Source: Halalkalicoccus jeotgali B3
GTDB lineage: Archaea > Halobacteriota > Halobacteria > Halobacteriales > Halalkalicoccaceae
NCBI RefSeq assembly: GCF_000196895.1
Contig: NC_014297.1
Coordinates: forward strand, 2,123,345-2,187,344
Direction: 5' to 3'
Length of the DNA stretch: 64,000 bases
Position 1 is the first letter of the stretch. Each line of letters begins with the position of its first letter. The notes beneath the pieces were generated by a model. The model was not told where the DNA came from. It was given only the letters and a program-made list of their open reading frames with translations, and did not search any database. The translations under genes were made by a program, and so were the position numbers. This document shows, piece by piece, positions 1-8,546 of this stretch.

Positions 1-1083
1 GACGAGGAGATCAAACCGCGCGCGAGCGAAATCGACGAGAACGACGAGTTCCCCCGGGATCTGATCGAGGAGATGGGCGAACTCGGCCTGATGGGGATAC
101 CCTTCCCGGAGGAGTACGGCGGGGCGGGTCTCGATTATCACTCGTATGCGATCGGCCTCGCCGAGATTTCGCGGGGCTCGGGCGGGCTCGGAACGGTCGT
201 CGCGGCCCACACCTCGCTTGCGGGCAACATGCTCTACGAGTTCGGCAGCGAAGACCAGAAGGAGACGTATCTGACGCCGCTCGCCGAGGGACGGGACGTA
301 GGGGCGTTCGCGCTCTCGGAGGCCGGCGCGGGCAGCGACGTCCCCGCGATGGAGACGACGGCCGAGCGCGACGGCGAGGAGTACGTCATCGACGGCGGAA
401 AGCTCTGGATCTCGAACGGTTCCGTCGCTGATACCGTCGTCCTCTTCGCGAAGACCGACCCCGAGGCGGGCAACAGGGGGATCTCCTCCTTTGTCGTCCG
501 CCCCGAGGAGGACGAGGGCTTTCTCGTCGAGGGAACCGAGCACAAACTCGGCGACAAGGGCTGTCCGACCGCCGAGCTCCGGTTTTCGGAGATGCGGATC
601 CCCGAGTCCCGGCGGCTCGGCGAGGAAGGCGAGGGGTTCGTCCAGGCGCTGAAAACCCTCAACGGCGGGCGGATCACCATCGCCGCCCGCGGGGTCGGCC
701 TCGCACAGGCCGCACTCGACGACGCCCGCGAGTACGCGAACGAGCGCGAGCAGTTCGGCCAGCCCATCGGGGAGTTCCAGACCATCAAGCACAAGCTCGC
801 GGATATGGACACCAAACTGAGCGCCGCCCGACTGTTGATGCATCAGGCGGCGGATCTGAAGATCCGCGACGAGGAGTTCATCAAGGAGGCCGCACAGGCG
901 AAACTCTACGCAAGCGAAATCAGTCGAGAGGTTGCGAACGAGGCGATCCAGATCCACGGCGGCTACGGCTATACGAAGGATTTCGACGTCGAGCGCTACT
1001 ATCGCGACGCCAAACTCAACGAGATCTACGAGGGGACCAGCGAGATCCTCCGGAACACGATCGGCGATAAAGTTCTAGACTGA
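1..1083 (+). CDS. Acyl-CoA dehydrogenase (5' end cut by window)
   Basis: FAD-dependent alpha,beta-dehydrogenation of an acyl-CoA, passing electrons to ETF; cytosolic beta-oxidation or branched-chain catabolism. The reading frame is open from base 1, so the N-terminus lies outside the window; 360 residues are visible of a family length near 380. Family landmarks are FALSEAGAGSD (flavin/substrate loop), LWISNG, the dimer/FAD segment IHGGYGYTKDFDVERYYRDA and the C-terminal NEIYEGTSEILRN. The Glu of IYEGT sits where the catalytic base of medium/short-chain enzymes lies. Its stop overlaps the 3' end of the convergent peptidase gene by 9 nt. Substrate chain length is not readable from the sequence. 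Confidence 0.95.
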   Translation, partial: DEEIKPRASEIDENDEFPRDLIEEMGELGLMGIPFPEEYGGAGLDYHSYAIGLAEISRGSGGLGTVVAAHTSLAGNMLYEFGSEDQKETYLTPLAEGRDVGAFALSEAGAGSDVPAMETTAERDGEEYVIDGGKLWISNGSVADTVVLFAKTDPEAGNRGISSFVVRPEEDEGFLVEGTEHKLGDKGCPTAELRFSEMRIPESRRLGEEGEGFVQALKTLNGGRITIAARGVGLAQAALDDAREYANEREQFGQPIGEFQTIKHKLADMDTKLSAARLLMHQAADLKIRDEEFIKEAAQAKLYASEISREVANEAIQIHGGYGYTKDFDVERYYRDAKLNEIYEGTSEILRNTIGDKVLD

Positions 1084-2007
1084 CCGGACGGTCTGGTTTC
1101 GCTCGACGAATCCCGTTTCGCGCCGTTTCGACTCCCCGTCGGATTCGACCGCGTACTCGACGAACTCGACGGGCAATCCCGCACCGAGGAAGAACTCGGG
1201 ACGGTCTTGGACGTGAAAATGGAGGTGCGGTTCCGACGAGTTGCCCGAGTTGCCACACCGGCCAACCGGCTGGCCGCGCTCGACGCACTCGCCCTCGCGT
1301 ACTGTGACGCTCCCCTCCTTGAGGTGAGCGAGGACGCTGTACTCGTCCTCGGCATGACGGATGGTCACGTAATTGCCCCGGAGGTCGCGCTGGAACGGGT
1401 CGACCCAGCCGCCGAGATACGGACAGTCCCGGTGGCCGTCCGCGGCCGCAACCACTTCCCCGTCAGCGGGCGCGAGGATCGGCTCGTCGAAACAGTAGTA
1501 CTCCCCCAACCGAGTGCCCTCGCCGGCGTGGCTCGTTCCGTCTTCGATGACGACGAAGTCGTAGGCATACCGTTGGGTGAGGACCTCCCACGAGTGGGAG
1601 GTCTCCTTCGTGGAGCCGCCGTTGATCGCCGTCCACCGACCCGAAAACGGCAGCGAAAAGCGGGTTTCCGGCGCATAGGTTTCAGGTGAGGGGAGTCCGT
1701 CGCGATAGCGGGCATGGATCGCGAGCTGGCCGGTGAGTTGGTTGATCGAGGCGACGAGGACGAAGGGATTGAGCATGGAGAGGAGGCTGCTCGCCCAGAA
1801 TCGGAGTTTCGTCCCGCGATCGAACTCGAGCGACGAATCCTCCGTAGGATCGCCGAACAGCCCCCGAACCGCCGGCCAGAACCAGAACAGGAAAAACAGC
1901 GCGAACAGCCGGAGGATTGCGAGCGGTTCGTACACGTAGCCCGGAACGGAAAGGACGCCCAGATAGCCAAGAGTAGTCGGGTCGAACTCACGGAGCTGTC
2001 GGGCCAT
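1075..2007 (-). CDS. M23 (LytM-type) metallopeptidase with membrane anchor
   Basis: Predicted zinc endopeptidase of the M23/LytM fold. The conserved core is in the C-terminal half: AHLKEGSVTV, a GNSGNSSEPHLHFHV block with the HxH zinc ligands, and an upstream loop with ILAPADGEVVAA. Two hydrophobic stretches near the N-terminus (around ALFFLFWFWP and NPFVLVASINQ) suggest membrane anchoring. The start MARQLREFD is preferred over an upstream in-frame codon at 2064, which would add 19 residues of unconvincing sequence. Archaea lack murein, so the physiological substrate is unknown; haloarchaea commonly carry such proteins. Convergent with the acyl-CoA dehydrogenase gene. Confidence 0.85.
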   Translation of the reverse strand: MARQLREFDPTTLGYLGVLSVPGYVYEPLAILRLFALFFLFWFWPAVRGLFGDPTEDSSLEFDRGTKLRFWASSLLSMLNPFVLVASINQLTGQLAIHARYRDGLPSPETYAPETRFSLPFSGRWTAINGGSTKETSHSWEVLTQRYAYDFVVIEDGTSHAGEGTRLGEYYCFDEPILAPADGEVVAAADGHRDCPYLGGWVDPFQRDLRGNYVTIRHAEDEYSVLAHLKEGSVTVREGECVERGQPVGRCGNSGNSSEPHLHFHVQDRPEFFLGAGLPVEFVEYAVESDGESKRRETGFVERNQTVRSV

Positions 2008-2255
2008 TGAGTCCTCTGTCTCGGCTCGTCCGATAGCGCTTTCGGCCGATGGACGCAGTTTCACTCGCTCGCCGTCCCGGCCTGGGCCACACGTCTCGCA
2101 CGAAACCCGCCCGACTGCGAGCCCCCGAGGACGGTGGGATCACGAGAGTTGTCTAGTACTCCTCGACGGGATCGATCACGTCCCGCCGTCCCGACGCTGA
2201 TACCGGTTCGGATCCCGACCGACAGGTTCGCCTTCCGGGCGGCCGAACGTCCGCC

Positions 2256-2513
2256 ATGAACGAGGTAGGCAGTGTGCACGCGGAGTACCGCGAGACCGAC
2301 ACCGAGCGCGTTCTCACGTTCGAGCGCGAGGGCCGAACCGTCGAGATAGCACAGAACCGTGAGGGATACGCGATGCTGGCGGTGCGCGAGGGGGGGACCG
2401 AACTGGAGCGATACTACGGGTTCGACATGGCGCTCGATCACGCCGCCGAACTGCTCGGAGCACCGCCGACAGCCCTTCCCGTCCCCGATCCGGCGTCGAA
2501 CATGGGACTGTGA
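2256..2513 (+). CDS. Conserved small haloarchaeal protein, function unknown
   Basis: An 85-residue acidic protein starting MNEVGSVHAEYRETDTERV. It looks like a small beta-rich domain (alternating ERVLTFEREGRTVEIAQN and YAMLAVREGGTELERYYGF) followed by a short helix DMALDHAAELLG. No cysteines, signal peptide or membrane segment. It is typical in composition for a conserved haloarchaeal protein, but I do not recognise a function. It lies 49 bp upstream of the thiolase gene and may be independent, since the thiolase has its own TATA element. Confidence 0.75.
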   Translation: MNEVGSVHAEYRETDTERVLTFEREGRTVEIAQNREGYAMLAVREGGTELERYYGFDMALDHAAELLGAPPTALPVPDPASNMGL

Positions 2514-2534
2514 CTCCGCCCCATTCGGCAGCCC

Positions 2535-2540
2535 TTTATT
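2535..2540 (+). promoter_or_regulatory. TATA-like element of the thiolase gene
   Basis: The sequence tttatt ends 22 bp before the ATG at 2563, the spacing expected if transcription starts at or next to the start codon (leaderless mRNA). No Shine-Dalgarno sequence is visible between it and the ATG. Confidence 0.45.
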
Positions 2541-2562
2541 TGCCCGTCGACTACGGGAGTTC

Positions 2563-3729
2563 ATGACAGGTGTTCGAATCGCTGGCACGGGACATACTCA
2601 CTTCGGGCAGTTCCCCGAGCGCACGGGACGGGATCTGTTCGCGGAGGCCAGCGCCGGAGCCATCGAGGAGGCGGGTGTCGACCGCGAGTCCGTCGAGGCG
2701 CTCTTCTACGGCAACTTCATGGGCGAACTCGCGGAGGATCAGGGCCATCAGGCCCCGTTGATGGCGGAGATGGCGGGAATCCGTGTCCCCGCCACGCGCT
2801 TCGAGAGCGCGTGCGCTTCGAGCGGGGTCGCGGTCCGGGAGGCCGTAAAGGACATCAGAAACGGCGAGAGCGACGCCATCCTCGTCGGCGGAGCCGAACG
2901 CATGACCAACCTCGGGACTGCGGGCGCGACGAAGGCACTCTCGATCGCCGCCGACGAACTGTTCGAGATCCGCGCGGGGATGAGTTTTCCCGGCGCGTAC
3001 GCGCTGATGGCGCAGGCCTACTTCGCGGAGTACGGCGGTTTTCGCGAGGACTTAGCCCACATCGCGGTGAAGAACCACGAGAACGCCCTCGAGAACGACC
3101 ACGCCCAGTACCAGCGTGCGATCACCGTCGAGGACGTTCTCGAAGCACCGCCCGTCGCCGAACCCCTCGGACTCTACGACGCCTGCCCGATCACGGACGG
3201 CGCGAGCGCGATGGTGCTCGTCAGCGACGAGTTCGCAGACCGCGAGGGGATCGACGCGCCCGTCTCGATCACCGGCACGGGCCAGGGTAGCGACCGGATG
3301 GCGCTTGCGGACCGGGAGTACCTCGCCCGGACCCCCGCCGCGAGCGCGGCCGCCTCGGCGGCCTACGCCGACGCCGGGATCGGCCCCGAGGACGTCGAAC
3401 TCGCGGAAGTCCACGACTGCTTTACCATCGCGGAGGTACTCGCAATCGAGTCGCTGGGCTTTTTCGAACCCGGCGAGGGGATCGGCGCGGCCCACGCAGG
3501 CGAGACGACGTGTGACGGGACGATTCCGATCAACCTCTCGGGAGGGCTGAAGGCAAAGGGCCACCCCGTGGGTGCGACCGGGACGAGCCAGATCATCGAA
3601 CTCGCGAAGCTCCTTTCGGGCGAGCACGTCAACAGCGACGCCGTCGCGGACGCTCGGGTGGGTCTTGCGCACAACGCCGGGGGGACCGTCGCGAGCACCA
3701 CGGTTCATATCTTGGAGGCAACACAATGA
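2563..3729 (+). CDS. Thiolase-domain acetyl-CoA acetyltransferase-like protein
   Basis: Thiolase-superfamily protein of 388 residues, likely acting in beta-ketoacyl-CoA cleavage or condensation. The nucleophile motif ESACASSG places Cys84 at the active site; further landmarks are EVHDCFTIAEVLAIE, GGLKAKGHPVGATG and HNAGG near the C-terminus. The start at MTGVRIAGTG is chosen because it matches thiolase N-termini and is preceded by a TATA element; an upstream in-frame start would add unrelated sequence. The stop overlaps the next ATG (ATGA), coupling it to the DUF35 zinc-ribbon protein, a partner arrangement common in archaea, where DUF35 proteins associate with thiolase and HMG-CoA synthase. 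Confidence 0.92.
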   Translation: MTGVRIAGTGHTHFGQFPERTGRDLFAEASAGAIEEAGVDRESVEALFYGNFMGELAEDQGHQAPLMAEMAGIRVPATRFESACASSGVAVREAVKDIRNGESDAILVGGAERMTNLGTAGATKALSIAADELFEIRAGMSFPGAYALMAQAYFAEYGGFREDLAHIAVKNHENALENDHAQYQRAITVEDVLEAPPVAEPLGLYDACPITDGASAMVLVSDEFADREGIDAPVSITGTGQGSDRMALADREYLARTPAASAAASAAYADAGIGPEDVELAEVHDCFTIAEVLAIESLGFFEPGEGIGAAHAGETTCDGTIPINLSGGLKAKGHPVGATGTSQIIELAKLLSGEHVNSDAVADARVGLAHNAGGTVASTTVHILEATQ

Positions 3730-4103
3730 GCGAGCAACGCGACGAGGGCTACGACGAGTGGATCGACGCGATCGATCGAGGCGAGGGCTACGTACTCGAG
3801 TGTTCGAACGGACACGGCTCGCTCCCGCCCCGCAGGCTCTGTCCGGAGTGTGGCGCGGGAGACCTCGAACGGAGGCCGCTGCCCGAGGGCGGCACCGTCG
3901 ACACCTACACGAGGACCCACGTCCCGACCCCCGAGTTCGCGGAGGACGCCCCCTACGTCGTCGCCATCGCGGACTTCGGCGTCGCCCGGCTGACCGGCCA
4001 GTTGCGCGGCGTCGACGAGCCCGAGGTCGGGATGCGTGTGGCCGTCGGCGTCGAGGAGCGCGAGACGACCGGGGACCCGCTACTGGTCTTTCGATCCGCG
4101 TAG
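3726..4103 (+). CDS. Zn-ribbon/OB-fold DUF35-family protein
   Basis: A 125-residue acyl-CoA-associated DUF35 protein. The N-terminal rubredoxin-like zinc ribbon has Cys26, His30 (in CSNGH) and Cys39/Cys42 (CPEC); an OB-fold follows ([43 protein letters not shown]). Archaeal relatives bridge thiolase and HMG-CoA synthase and channel acyl-CoA intermediates. The 4-bp overlap with the thiolase gene supports a joint function. One canonical zinc ligand appears as His rather than Cys. Its last 24 bp overlap the convergent hydrolase gene. Confidence 0.9.
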   Translation: MSEQRDEGYDEWIDAIDRGEGYVLECSNGHGSLPPRRLCPECGAGDLERRPLPEGGTVDTYTRTHVPTPEFAEDAPYVVAIADFGVARLTGQLRGVDEPEVGMRVAVGVEERETTGDPLLVFRSA

Positions 4104-5018
4104 TTCCTCGCGGATCACGCCAACGAACTCCCGTGGGTGTTCGACGTGGGGGAGCAGTCGGGCGCGGTCGATCACGACGAGGCGGGTGTCTGCGGTCTCC
4201 GCGAGGGTGCGGCCCTGTCTGAGCGGCGTGATGTCCACTTCCCGGCCCCAGACGAGCGTCGTTTCGACGTCGAGGTCGGCCAGTTCCTTGCCCAGGTCGA
4301 GCGGGCGGTCGAGAAAGCCCGCGATGAACGAGGCGGGCGCGTAGCGCGCGCCCGGTTGGTGGGCGCTCTCCCACTCGTACTCGAGGGTCTCGTCGGTGAG
4401 CTTCTCCACGTCGTAGTAGCCGTGATCCGCGCTGAAATACCGGATCGAGGGCTTGCTCGCGATCAGGTTATATAAACTAGTCCCGACGACGGGGGACCGA
4501 AGCAGCGAGCGCAGGCGCGGGCGCTGGGTCGGCATCGTCCGCGCGGTCGGACAGATCAGCACGAGGCGCGAGAATTCGACGTCTGCGGCGGCCTCGACGG
4601 CGTACGCGCCCGACAACGAGGAGGCGACGCAGGTGGCGTCCTCGACGGTATCGGGGACGAAATCGCGGAGGAAGTCCGTATACAGCGCACCGGAGTACAG
4701 AAGCGGCGGGCGATCCGAGTTCCCGAAGCCCGGCAGGTCGGGCGCGATCACGTGGAACTCCTCGGCGAGTTCCTCGAAGACCTCCCTGAATTCGTGACTG
4801 GAGGCGGCGGCGTTGACCCCGTGGAGCAAAAGCAGGTCCGGATCCGACGAATCGCCGCCCTCGGTGTACGAAACGTCTATGCCGCGCCAGCGGTAGGTGT
4901 GCTGGCGGCCCGGGAGCGGTGGCGAAAGCGATCCGGCACGGCCGGCCAGCACGCGGTTGCCGGCGGCCGCGAGGCCGACAGCGGCCGCGGTACCACTAAC
5001 CAATCGTCGAAGCTTCAT
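4080..5018 (-). CDS. Alpha/beta hydrolase, probably exported or membrane-tethered
   Basis: A 312-residue alpha/beta-hydrolase-fold protein. The oxyanion loop [16 protein letters not shown], a nucleophile elbow in [12 protein letters not shown], and the C-terminal catalytic His region [10 protein letters not shown] are visible. The elbow is unusual: the usual Gly-x-Ser-x-Gly appears as Ala-Ser-Ser-Leu-Ser. The N-terminus ([20 protein letters not shown]) resembles a signal or anchor segment. A TATA-like ttaaga lies about 24 bp upstream. The C-terminal coding region overlaps the convergent DUF35 gene by 24 bp. Substrate unknown. Confidence 0.85.
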   Translation of the reverse strand: MKLRRLVSGTAAAVGLAAAGNRVLAGRAGSLSPPLPGRQHTYRWRGIDVSYTEGGDSSDPDLLLLHGVNAAASSHEFREVFEELAEEFHVIAPDLPGFGNSDRPPLLYSGALYTDFLRDFVPDTVEDATCVASSLSGAYAVEAAADVEFSRLVLICPTARTMPTQRPRLRSLLRSPVVGTSLYNLIASKPSIRYFSADHGYYDVEKLTDETLEYEWESAHQPGARYAPASFIAGFLDRPLDLGKELADLDVETTLVWGREVDITPLRQGRTLAETADTRLVVIDRARLLPHVEHPREFVGVIREELRGSKDQ

Positions 5019-5130
5019 GCTCGGTCTATCGGACGGAGGGGTCTTAACCCTGATCGACTACGCTGTTCGGCCCATTCAATTCCCATTAGAAATGTCAGAA
5101 TATATAGTAGTAGCGGTCATACAGGAGATA

Positions 5131-5666
5131 ATGAAACGTGGACGGCGAACGGTTCTCGCAACCGGTGCGTTGACGTTCACTGCCGGCGTCACCGGCTGTC
5201 TGGGCTCGTTCGGTATAAGCTCCGAGCCGGCCACGAGTACGGGGGCGTCGCGTCGGTCTCAGAGTCGCTCATCGCACGAACCATCACCGAGAAGCGTGCC
5301 CCGTTCAACGCTGCCGTCTTCTACGGACCACCGCCTGAGGGGACGATCGATTGGGAGCTACTGAGCGAGCGGATCCCAAAAGCGACCGAAGAGTACAGGG
5401 ACGTAGATGAGGACGCGGTCATCACCGTCTTTCAGACGGCGTTCGAACTCGTCGAACCCGGACGCCCGCTGGTCGCCGTCGAGTTCGAATCGGACGTAAC
5501 ACGGTTCGTCGTCGATCTCGAAACGTGGCCCGACCGGACCGACACGGGGGATGATCCGAGATACCACGTCCGGATCCGACGGTACTCGTGGCAGGATTCG
5601 GTGGCGCCGGCGACCGAGACCGCGATCGAGGTTCCCGGGTTCGGGAGTTTCGATCACGTCGAGTGA
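5131..5666 (+). pseudogene. Frameshifted secreted lipoprotein gene
   Basis: Two reading frames together give one coherent protein. The first encodes MKRGRRTVLATGALTFTAGV followed by TGCLGSF, a twin-arginine leader with a lipobox Cys. After the run of five G at 5241-5245 the frame is lost; adding one G gives STGGVASVSESLIARTITEK and continues in the other frame to a stop at 5664. The restored product would be about 178 residues, ending in a beta-rich acidic domain with no recognised family. A Shine-Dalgarno-like aggag lies just before the ATG. Either a real one-base deletion in a homopolymer, programmed slippage, or a sequencing error. Confidence 0.7.
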
Positions 5667-5668
5667 GC

Positions 5669-6655
5669 CTACCGTGGCGAGGGTTCCGCTTCCTCGCGGG
5701 CGAGACACTCCGCCAGCGGCTCGATGATCTCGTCGGCCACGGTGTAGGGATCGGTCTCGCGGGCGACGATCCGGTCGACCAGCTCCTCGATCCCGCCGCG
5801 GCGCTCGATCTCACCCTCCAGCAGACGGCCGGCGTCCTCACGTAACAGGGTACGCACCTCCTCGGCATACCGGGTGCGGGCTTTCGCTTCGAGCGTGCCC
5901 GAGGATTCGAGATAGGTTCGATGGTCCGCGAACGTTTCGACGAGGGCATCGAGCCCCTCGCCGCTCGTCGCGACCGTCTCGACGATTTCGGGGGTCCACT
6001 CGCCGTTATCGCGGCCTTCGAGCATCTCCGAGAGCTGTTTCACGGTTCTGTCGGCACCGGGCATGTCGGCCTTGTTCACCACGAAGACATCGCCGATTTC
6101 GAGGATCCCGGCTTTGAGCATCTGGATGTCGTCGCCGCTTTCGGGCTGGACGAGCACGGCGACCGTGTCGGCGGTCCGGACGATGTCGACCTCGTTCTGA
6201 CCCGCACCGACCGTCTCGACGATGATCCGGTCGATCCCGAAGGCGTCGAAGGCCGTGATCGCGTCGCCGGTCGCCGTCGAGAGTCCGCCTAACTGCCCGC
6301 GGGCGCTCATCGAGCGGACGAAGGTGTCCATATCGCCCGTGGTCGAGGCCATGCGGATCCGGTCGCCCAGCACCGCCCCGCCCGTATAGGGCGAGGATGG
6401 GTCGACGGCGATCACGCCGACGGTCAGGCCCTCGTCGCGGTAGGCCTTCGCGAGTTTATCGACGAGGGTGGACTTGCCCGCGCCGGGGCTGCCCGTGATC
6501 CCGATGACCTCGGCGTCGCCCGTGTGCTCGTGGAGCGCGGCCACCAGATCGCGATAGCCCGGCGAACGGTTCTCGATCCGCGTGATCGCCCGCGCGAGCG
6601 CCCGATATCGGCCGTCGAGCAGGTCTCCAACGAGGTCCGTGTCGCCGCCGCTCAT
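5669..6655 (-). CDS. meaB: Methylmalonyl-CoA mutase-associated GTPase MeaB
   Basis: G3E-family P-loop GTPase (328 aa) that guards cobalamin loading and integrity of methylmalonyl-CoA mutase. Walker A is GITGSPGAGKSTLVDKL; then DPSSPYTGGAVLGDRIRM, ETVGAGQNEVDI and the base-recognition NKAD. The C-terminal helices mediate dimerisation in characterised MeaB. The start overlaps the stop of the upstream mutase small subunit by 4 bp, so the two are co-translated, which matches their biochemical partnership. Cytosolic. Confidence 0.95.
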   Translation of the reverse strand: MSGGDTDLVGDLLDGRYRALARAITRIENRSPGYRDLVAALHEHTGDAEVIGITGSPGAGKSTLVDKLAKAYRDEGLTVGVIAVDPSSPYTGGAVLGDRIRMASTTGDMDTFVRSMSARGQLGGLSTATGDAITAFDAFGIDRIIVETVGAGQNEVDIVRTADTVAVLVQPESGDDIQMLKAGILEIGDVFVVNKADMPGADRTVKQLSEMLEGRDNGEWTPEIVETVATSGEGLDALVETFADHRTYLESSGTLEAKARTRYAEEVRTLLREDAGRLLEGEIERRGGIEELVDRIVARETDPYTVADEIIEPLAECLAREEAEPSPR

Positions 6656-7068
6656 CGCTCGGGAGCGTTCTCGCGGACGAACTCGATGGTGTCGCTCATG
6701 GGCGTTCCCGGTCCGAAGATGGCGTCGACACCCGCCTCCTGAAGCGGCTCTTTGTCCTTATCGGGGATCACGCCCCCGAGAATGATCAGCGTGTCCTCGA
6801 AGGCGCCGTACTCCTCGAGTCCGGCGACGATCTTCGGGACGAGCGTGTTGTGCGCTCCCGAGAGGATCGAAATGCCGAGTACGTCGACGTCCTCTTGGAC
6901 CGCGGCCTGGACGATCTCGTCGGGCGCGTTGTGCAGCCCCGAGTAGATGACCTCGAAGCCCGCGTCGCGAAACGCCCGTGAGATGACGTGTGCACCGCGA
7001 TCGTGGCCGTCGAGACCGACCTTCGCGACGAGACACCGGATCGCCCGCTGGTCCTCTTCGACGCTCAC
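6652..7068 (-). CDS. mcmA2: Methylmalonyl-CoA mutase, cobalamin-binding subunit
   Basis: A 138-residue B12-binding domain subunit of methylmalonyl-CoA mutase, which interconverts methylmalonyl-CoA and succinyl-CoA. It carries the base-off/His-on signature (KVGLDGHDRGA, i.e. DxHxxG), SILSGAH and the glycine-rich ILGGVIP. In archaea the enzyme is split; the catalytic chain is encoded separately at 24882-26588, about 18 kb away on the same strand. The start codon is GTG. Followed directly by meaB. Confidence 0.95.
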   Translation of the reverse strand: MSVEEDQRAIRCLVAKVGLDGHDRGAHVISRAFRDAGFEVIYSGLHNAPDEIVQAAVQEDVDVLGISILSGAHNTLVPKIVAGLEEYGAFEDTLIILGGVIPDKDKEPLQEAGVDAIFGPGTPMSDTIEFVRENAPER

Positions 7069-7234
7069 TTCGACCGCCTCCAGTCGGTGTTCATGGCCGT
7101 ACTTTTCTGCCGAAGGGTTTTACTGTAACGGACGTCCGTGAGAGAGACGGCGGGCACCGCCGAGAAACCGGATTCGGTTATTTATTCGGATCGTTTCATC
7201 CCGTTCGGTTTCTGAGAAACGTAATACGATCCCG

Positions 7235-8350
7235 GTGTATAGTCCTCGCGTGGCCGTTTCAGTCCGAATCACCGGCTCCCGGCGTATCGAGTTCTCCGTC
7301 GACGAGGTGACGGGAGCGGTCGGTGATTCGCTTACGGTGTTGCCGATCGTCGTCGCGCTGGCGCTGTTGACCGAGATCTCGCTTCCCCACGTCCTGGTCG
7401 CCTTCGGGGTCTTCCAGATCGTGTGGGGCGTGTGGTACGGCCTGCCCGTTTCGGTCGAACCCATGAAGGCGCTGGCGGCGCTCGCGATCGCCGGGGCGCT
7501 CTCGTATGCGGAACTCGCGCTGGCGGGCCTCGTGTTGGGCGTCGTGTTGCTGGCGGTCGGCTATACGGGCGCGCTCTCGGTCGTCGAGCGCTGGATCGGC
7601 GAACCGGTGGTTCGCGGGATCCAGTTCGCCGTCGGGTTGCTCCTGTTGGAAACCGGCGTCTCGCTGGCGGCCGAGAGCCCCCCGCTCGCGGCGGTCGGAT
7701 TGGTGGTCGCACTCGTCGTCATCGCACTCGGCTACAGGAATGCGAGCGCGCTCGTCGTACTCGGGGTCGGAGCGGCGATCGCGCTCGGGACGGCCGGCGT
7801 GCCTGCGGTTCAGTCGCCCGGCCTGCCGCCGGTTCCGGCCCTGGGGAGTGCGCTGACCTGGGGCGTGGTCGACGGGATCGTCGCCCAGTTCGCGATGACC
7901 ATCGGCAACGCCGCGCTCGCGACGTCGCTGCTGTTCTCCGATCTGTTCGACCGGGAGGTCCCCGCCGACGTCCTCGCGGGAAGTATGGGCGTGACGAACC
8001 TCCTTGCCGTGCCGCTTGGCGGGATCCCGATGTGTCACGGCTGTGATGGCGTCGCGGGCAAGTACGAGTTCGGCGCACGCACCGGCGGCGCGAACGTGAT
8101 CCTCGGAATCGGCTATCTCGCGCTCGCCTTGGTGGCGACCGGCGCGCTCGTGGCCGCATTCCCGGTCGCGATGCTCGGGGTGTTGCTCGCACTCGTCGCG
8201 ATCTCGCTTGGAAGCAGCGTGAGAAAATCCTCGAACGTCGCCCTGTCGGTCGGAATCGGCCTGCTCGCGCTCGTCTGGAACGTGGGAATCGCCTTCGCGC
8301 TCGGGATCTGCGCTCACCTCGTCGTCGAGCGCTACCGCCGAGGCGCGTGA
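7235..8350 (+). CDS. MOT1-type molybdate/sulfate transporter
   Basis: Polytopic membrane protein (371 aa, about ten hydrophobic segments) resembling the MOT1 molybdate transporter family. The two family motifs are visible: GAVGDSLTVLPIVVALA near the N-terminus and WYGLPVSVEPMKALAALA, repeated in degenerate form later as VAQFAMTIGNAALAT and GGIPMCHGCDGVAGKYEFGA. The start is GTG; a second in-frame GTG five codons on is possible. Stands alone between the mutase genes and a small antisense gene. Whether it moves molybdate or sulfate cannot be told. Confidence 0.85.
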   Translation: MYSPRVAVSVRITGSRRIEFSVDEVTGAVGDSLTVLPIVVALALLTEISLPHVLVAFGVFQIVWGVWYGLPVSVEPMKALAALAIAGALSYAELALAGLVLGVVLLAVGYTGALSVVERWIGEPVVRGIQFAVGLLLLETGVSLAAESPPLAAVGLVVALVVIALGYRNASALVVLGVGAAIALGTAGVPAVQSPGLPPVPALGSALTWGVVDGIVAQFAMTIGNAALATSLLFSDLFDREVPADVLAGSMGVTNLLAVPLGGIPMCHGCDGVAGKYEFGARTGGANVILGIGYLALALVATGALVAAFPVAMLGVLLALVAISLGSSVRKSSNVALSVGIGLLALVWNVGIAFALGICAHLVVERYRRGA

Positions 8351-8354
8351 TCCG

Positions 8355-8507
8355 TCACGGGTCGGCCGGAACGACTTCGGTCGACTGGATCCACGCCTGG
8401 TCGTTGTCGGCGTCTTGGATCACGGCGATCGTCCGCGACTCGTGTCGGTATTCGCTGTAGCGATATCGCGTCCCCTCCCATGGGTTCTCGGTCGGTTCGT
8501 CGGCCAC
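8355..8507 (-). CDS. 50-residue conserved haloarchaeal protein
   Basis: A short gene with GTG start encoding MADEPTENPWEGTRYRYSEY and a C-terminal half containing RTIAVIQDADNDQAWIQSTE. The pattern is a single acidic beta domain, with no cysteine or membrane segment. Its composition (few K, many D/E, W and Y at ordered positions) is that of a real haloarchaeal protein rather than a chance frame, and I have seen similar short conserved proteins in this group. It converges on the MOT1 gene and precedes nothing obvious. Function unknown. Confidence 0.7.
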   Translation of the reverse strand: MADEPTENPWEGTRYRYSEYRHESRTIAVIQDADNDQAWIQSTEVVPADP

Positions 8508-8546
8508 ACCGACCCTCGGAGAGTTGGTGTGATAAACGTTCGCATA

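Noticed and set aside
2061-2255. Short minus-strand frame ending VIDPVEEY between the peptidase and the small plus-strand gene
   Set aside because: No plausible start and an upstream part with Cys/Arg-rich, non-haloarchaeal composition; judged chance.
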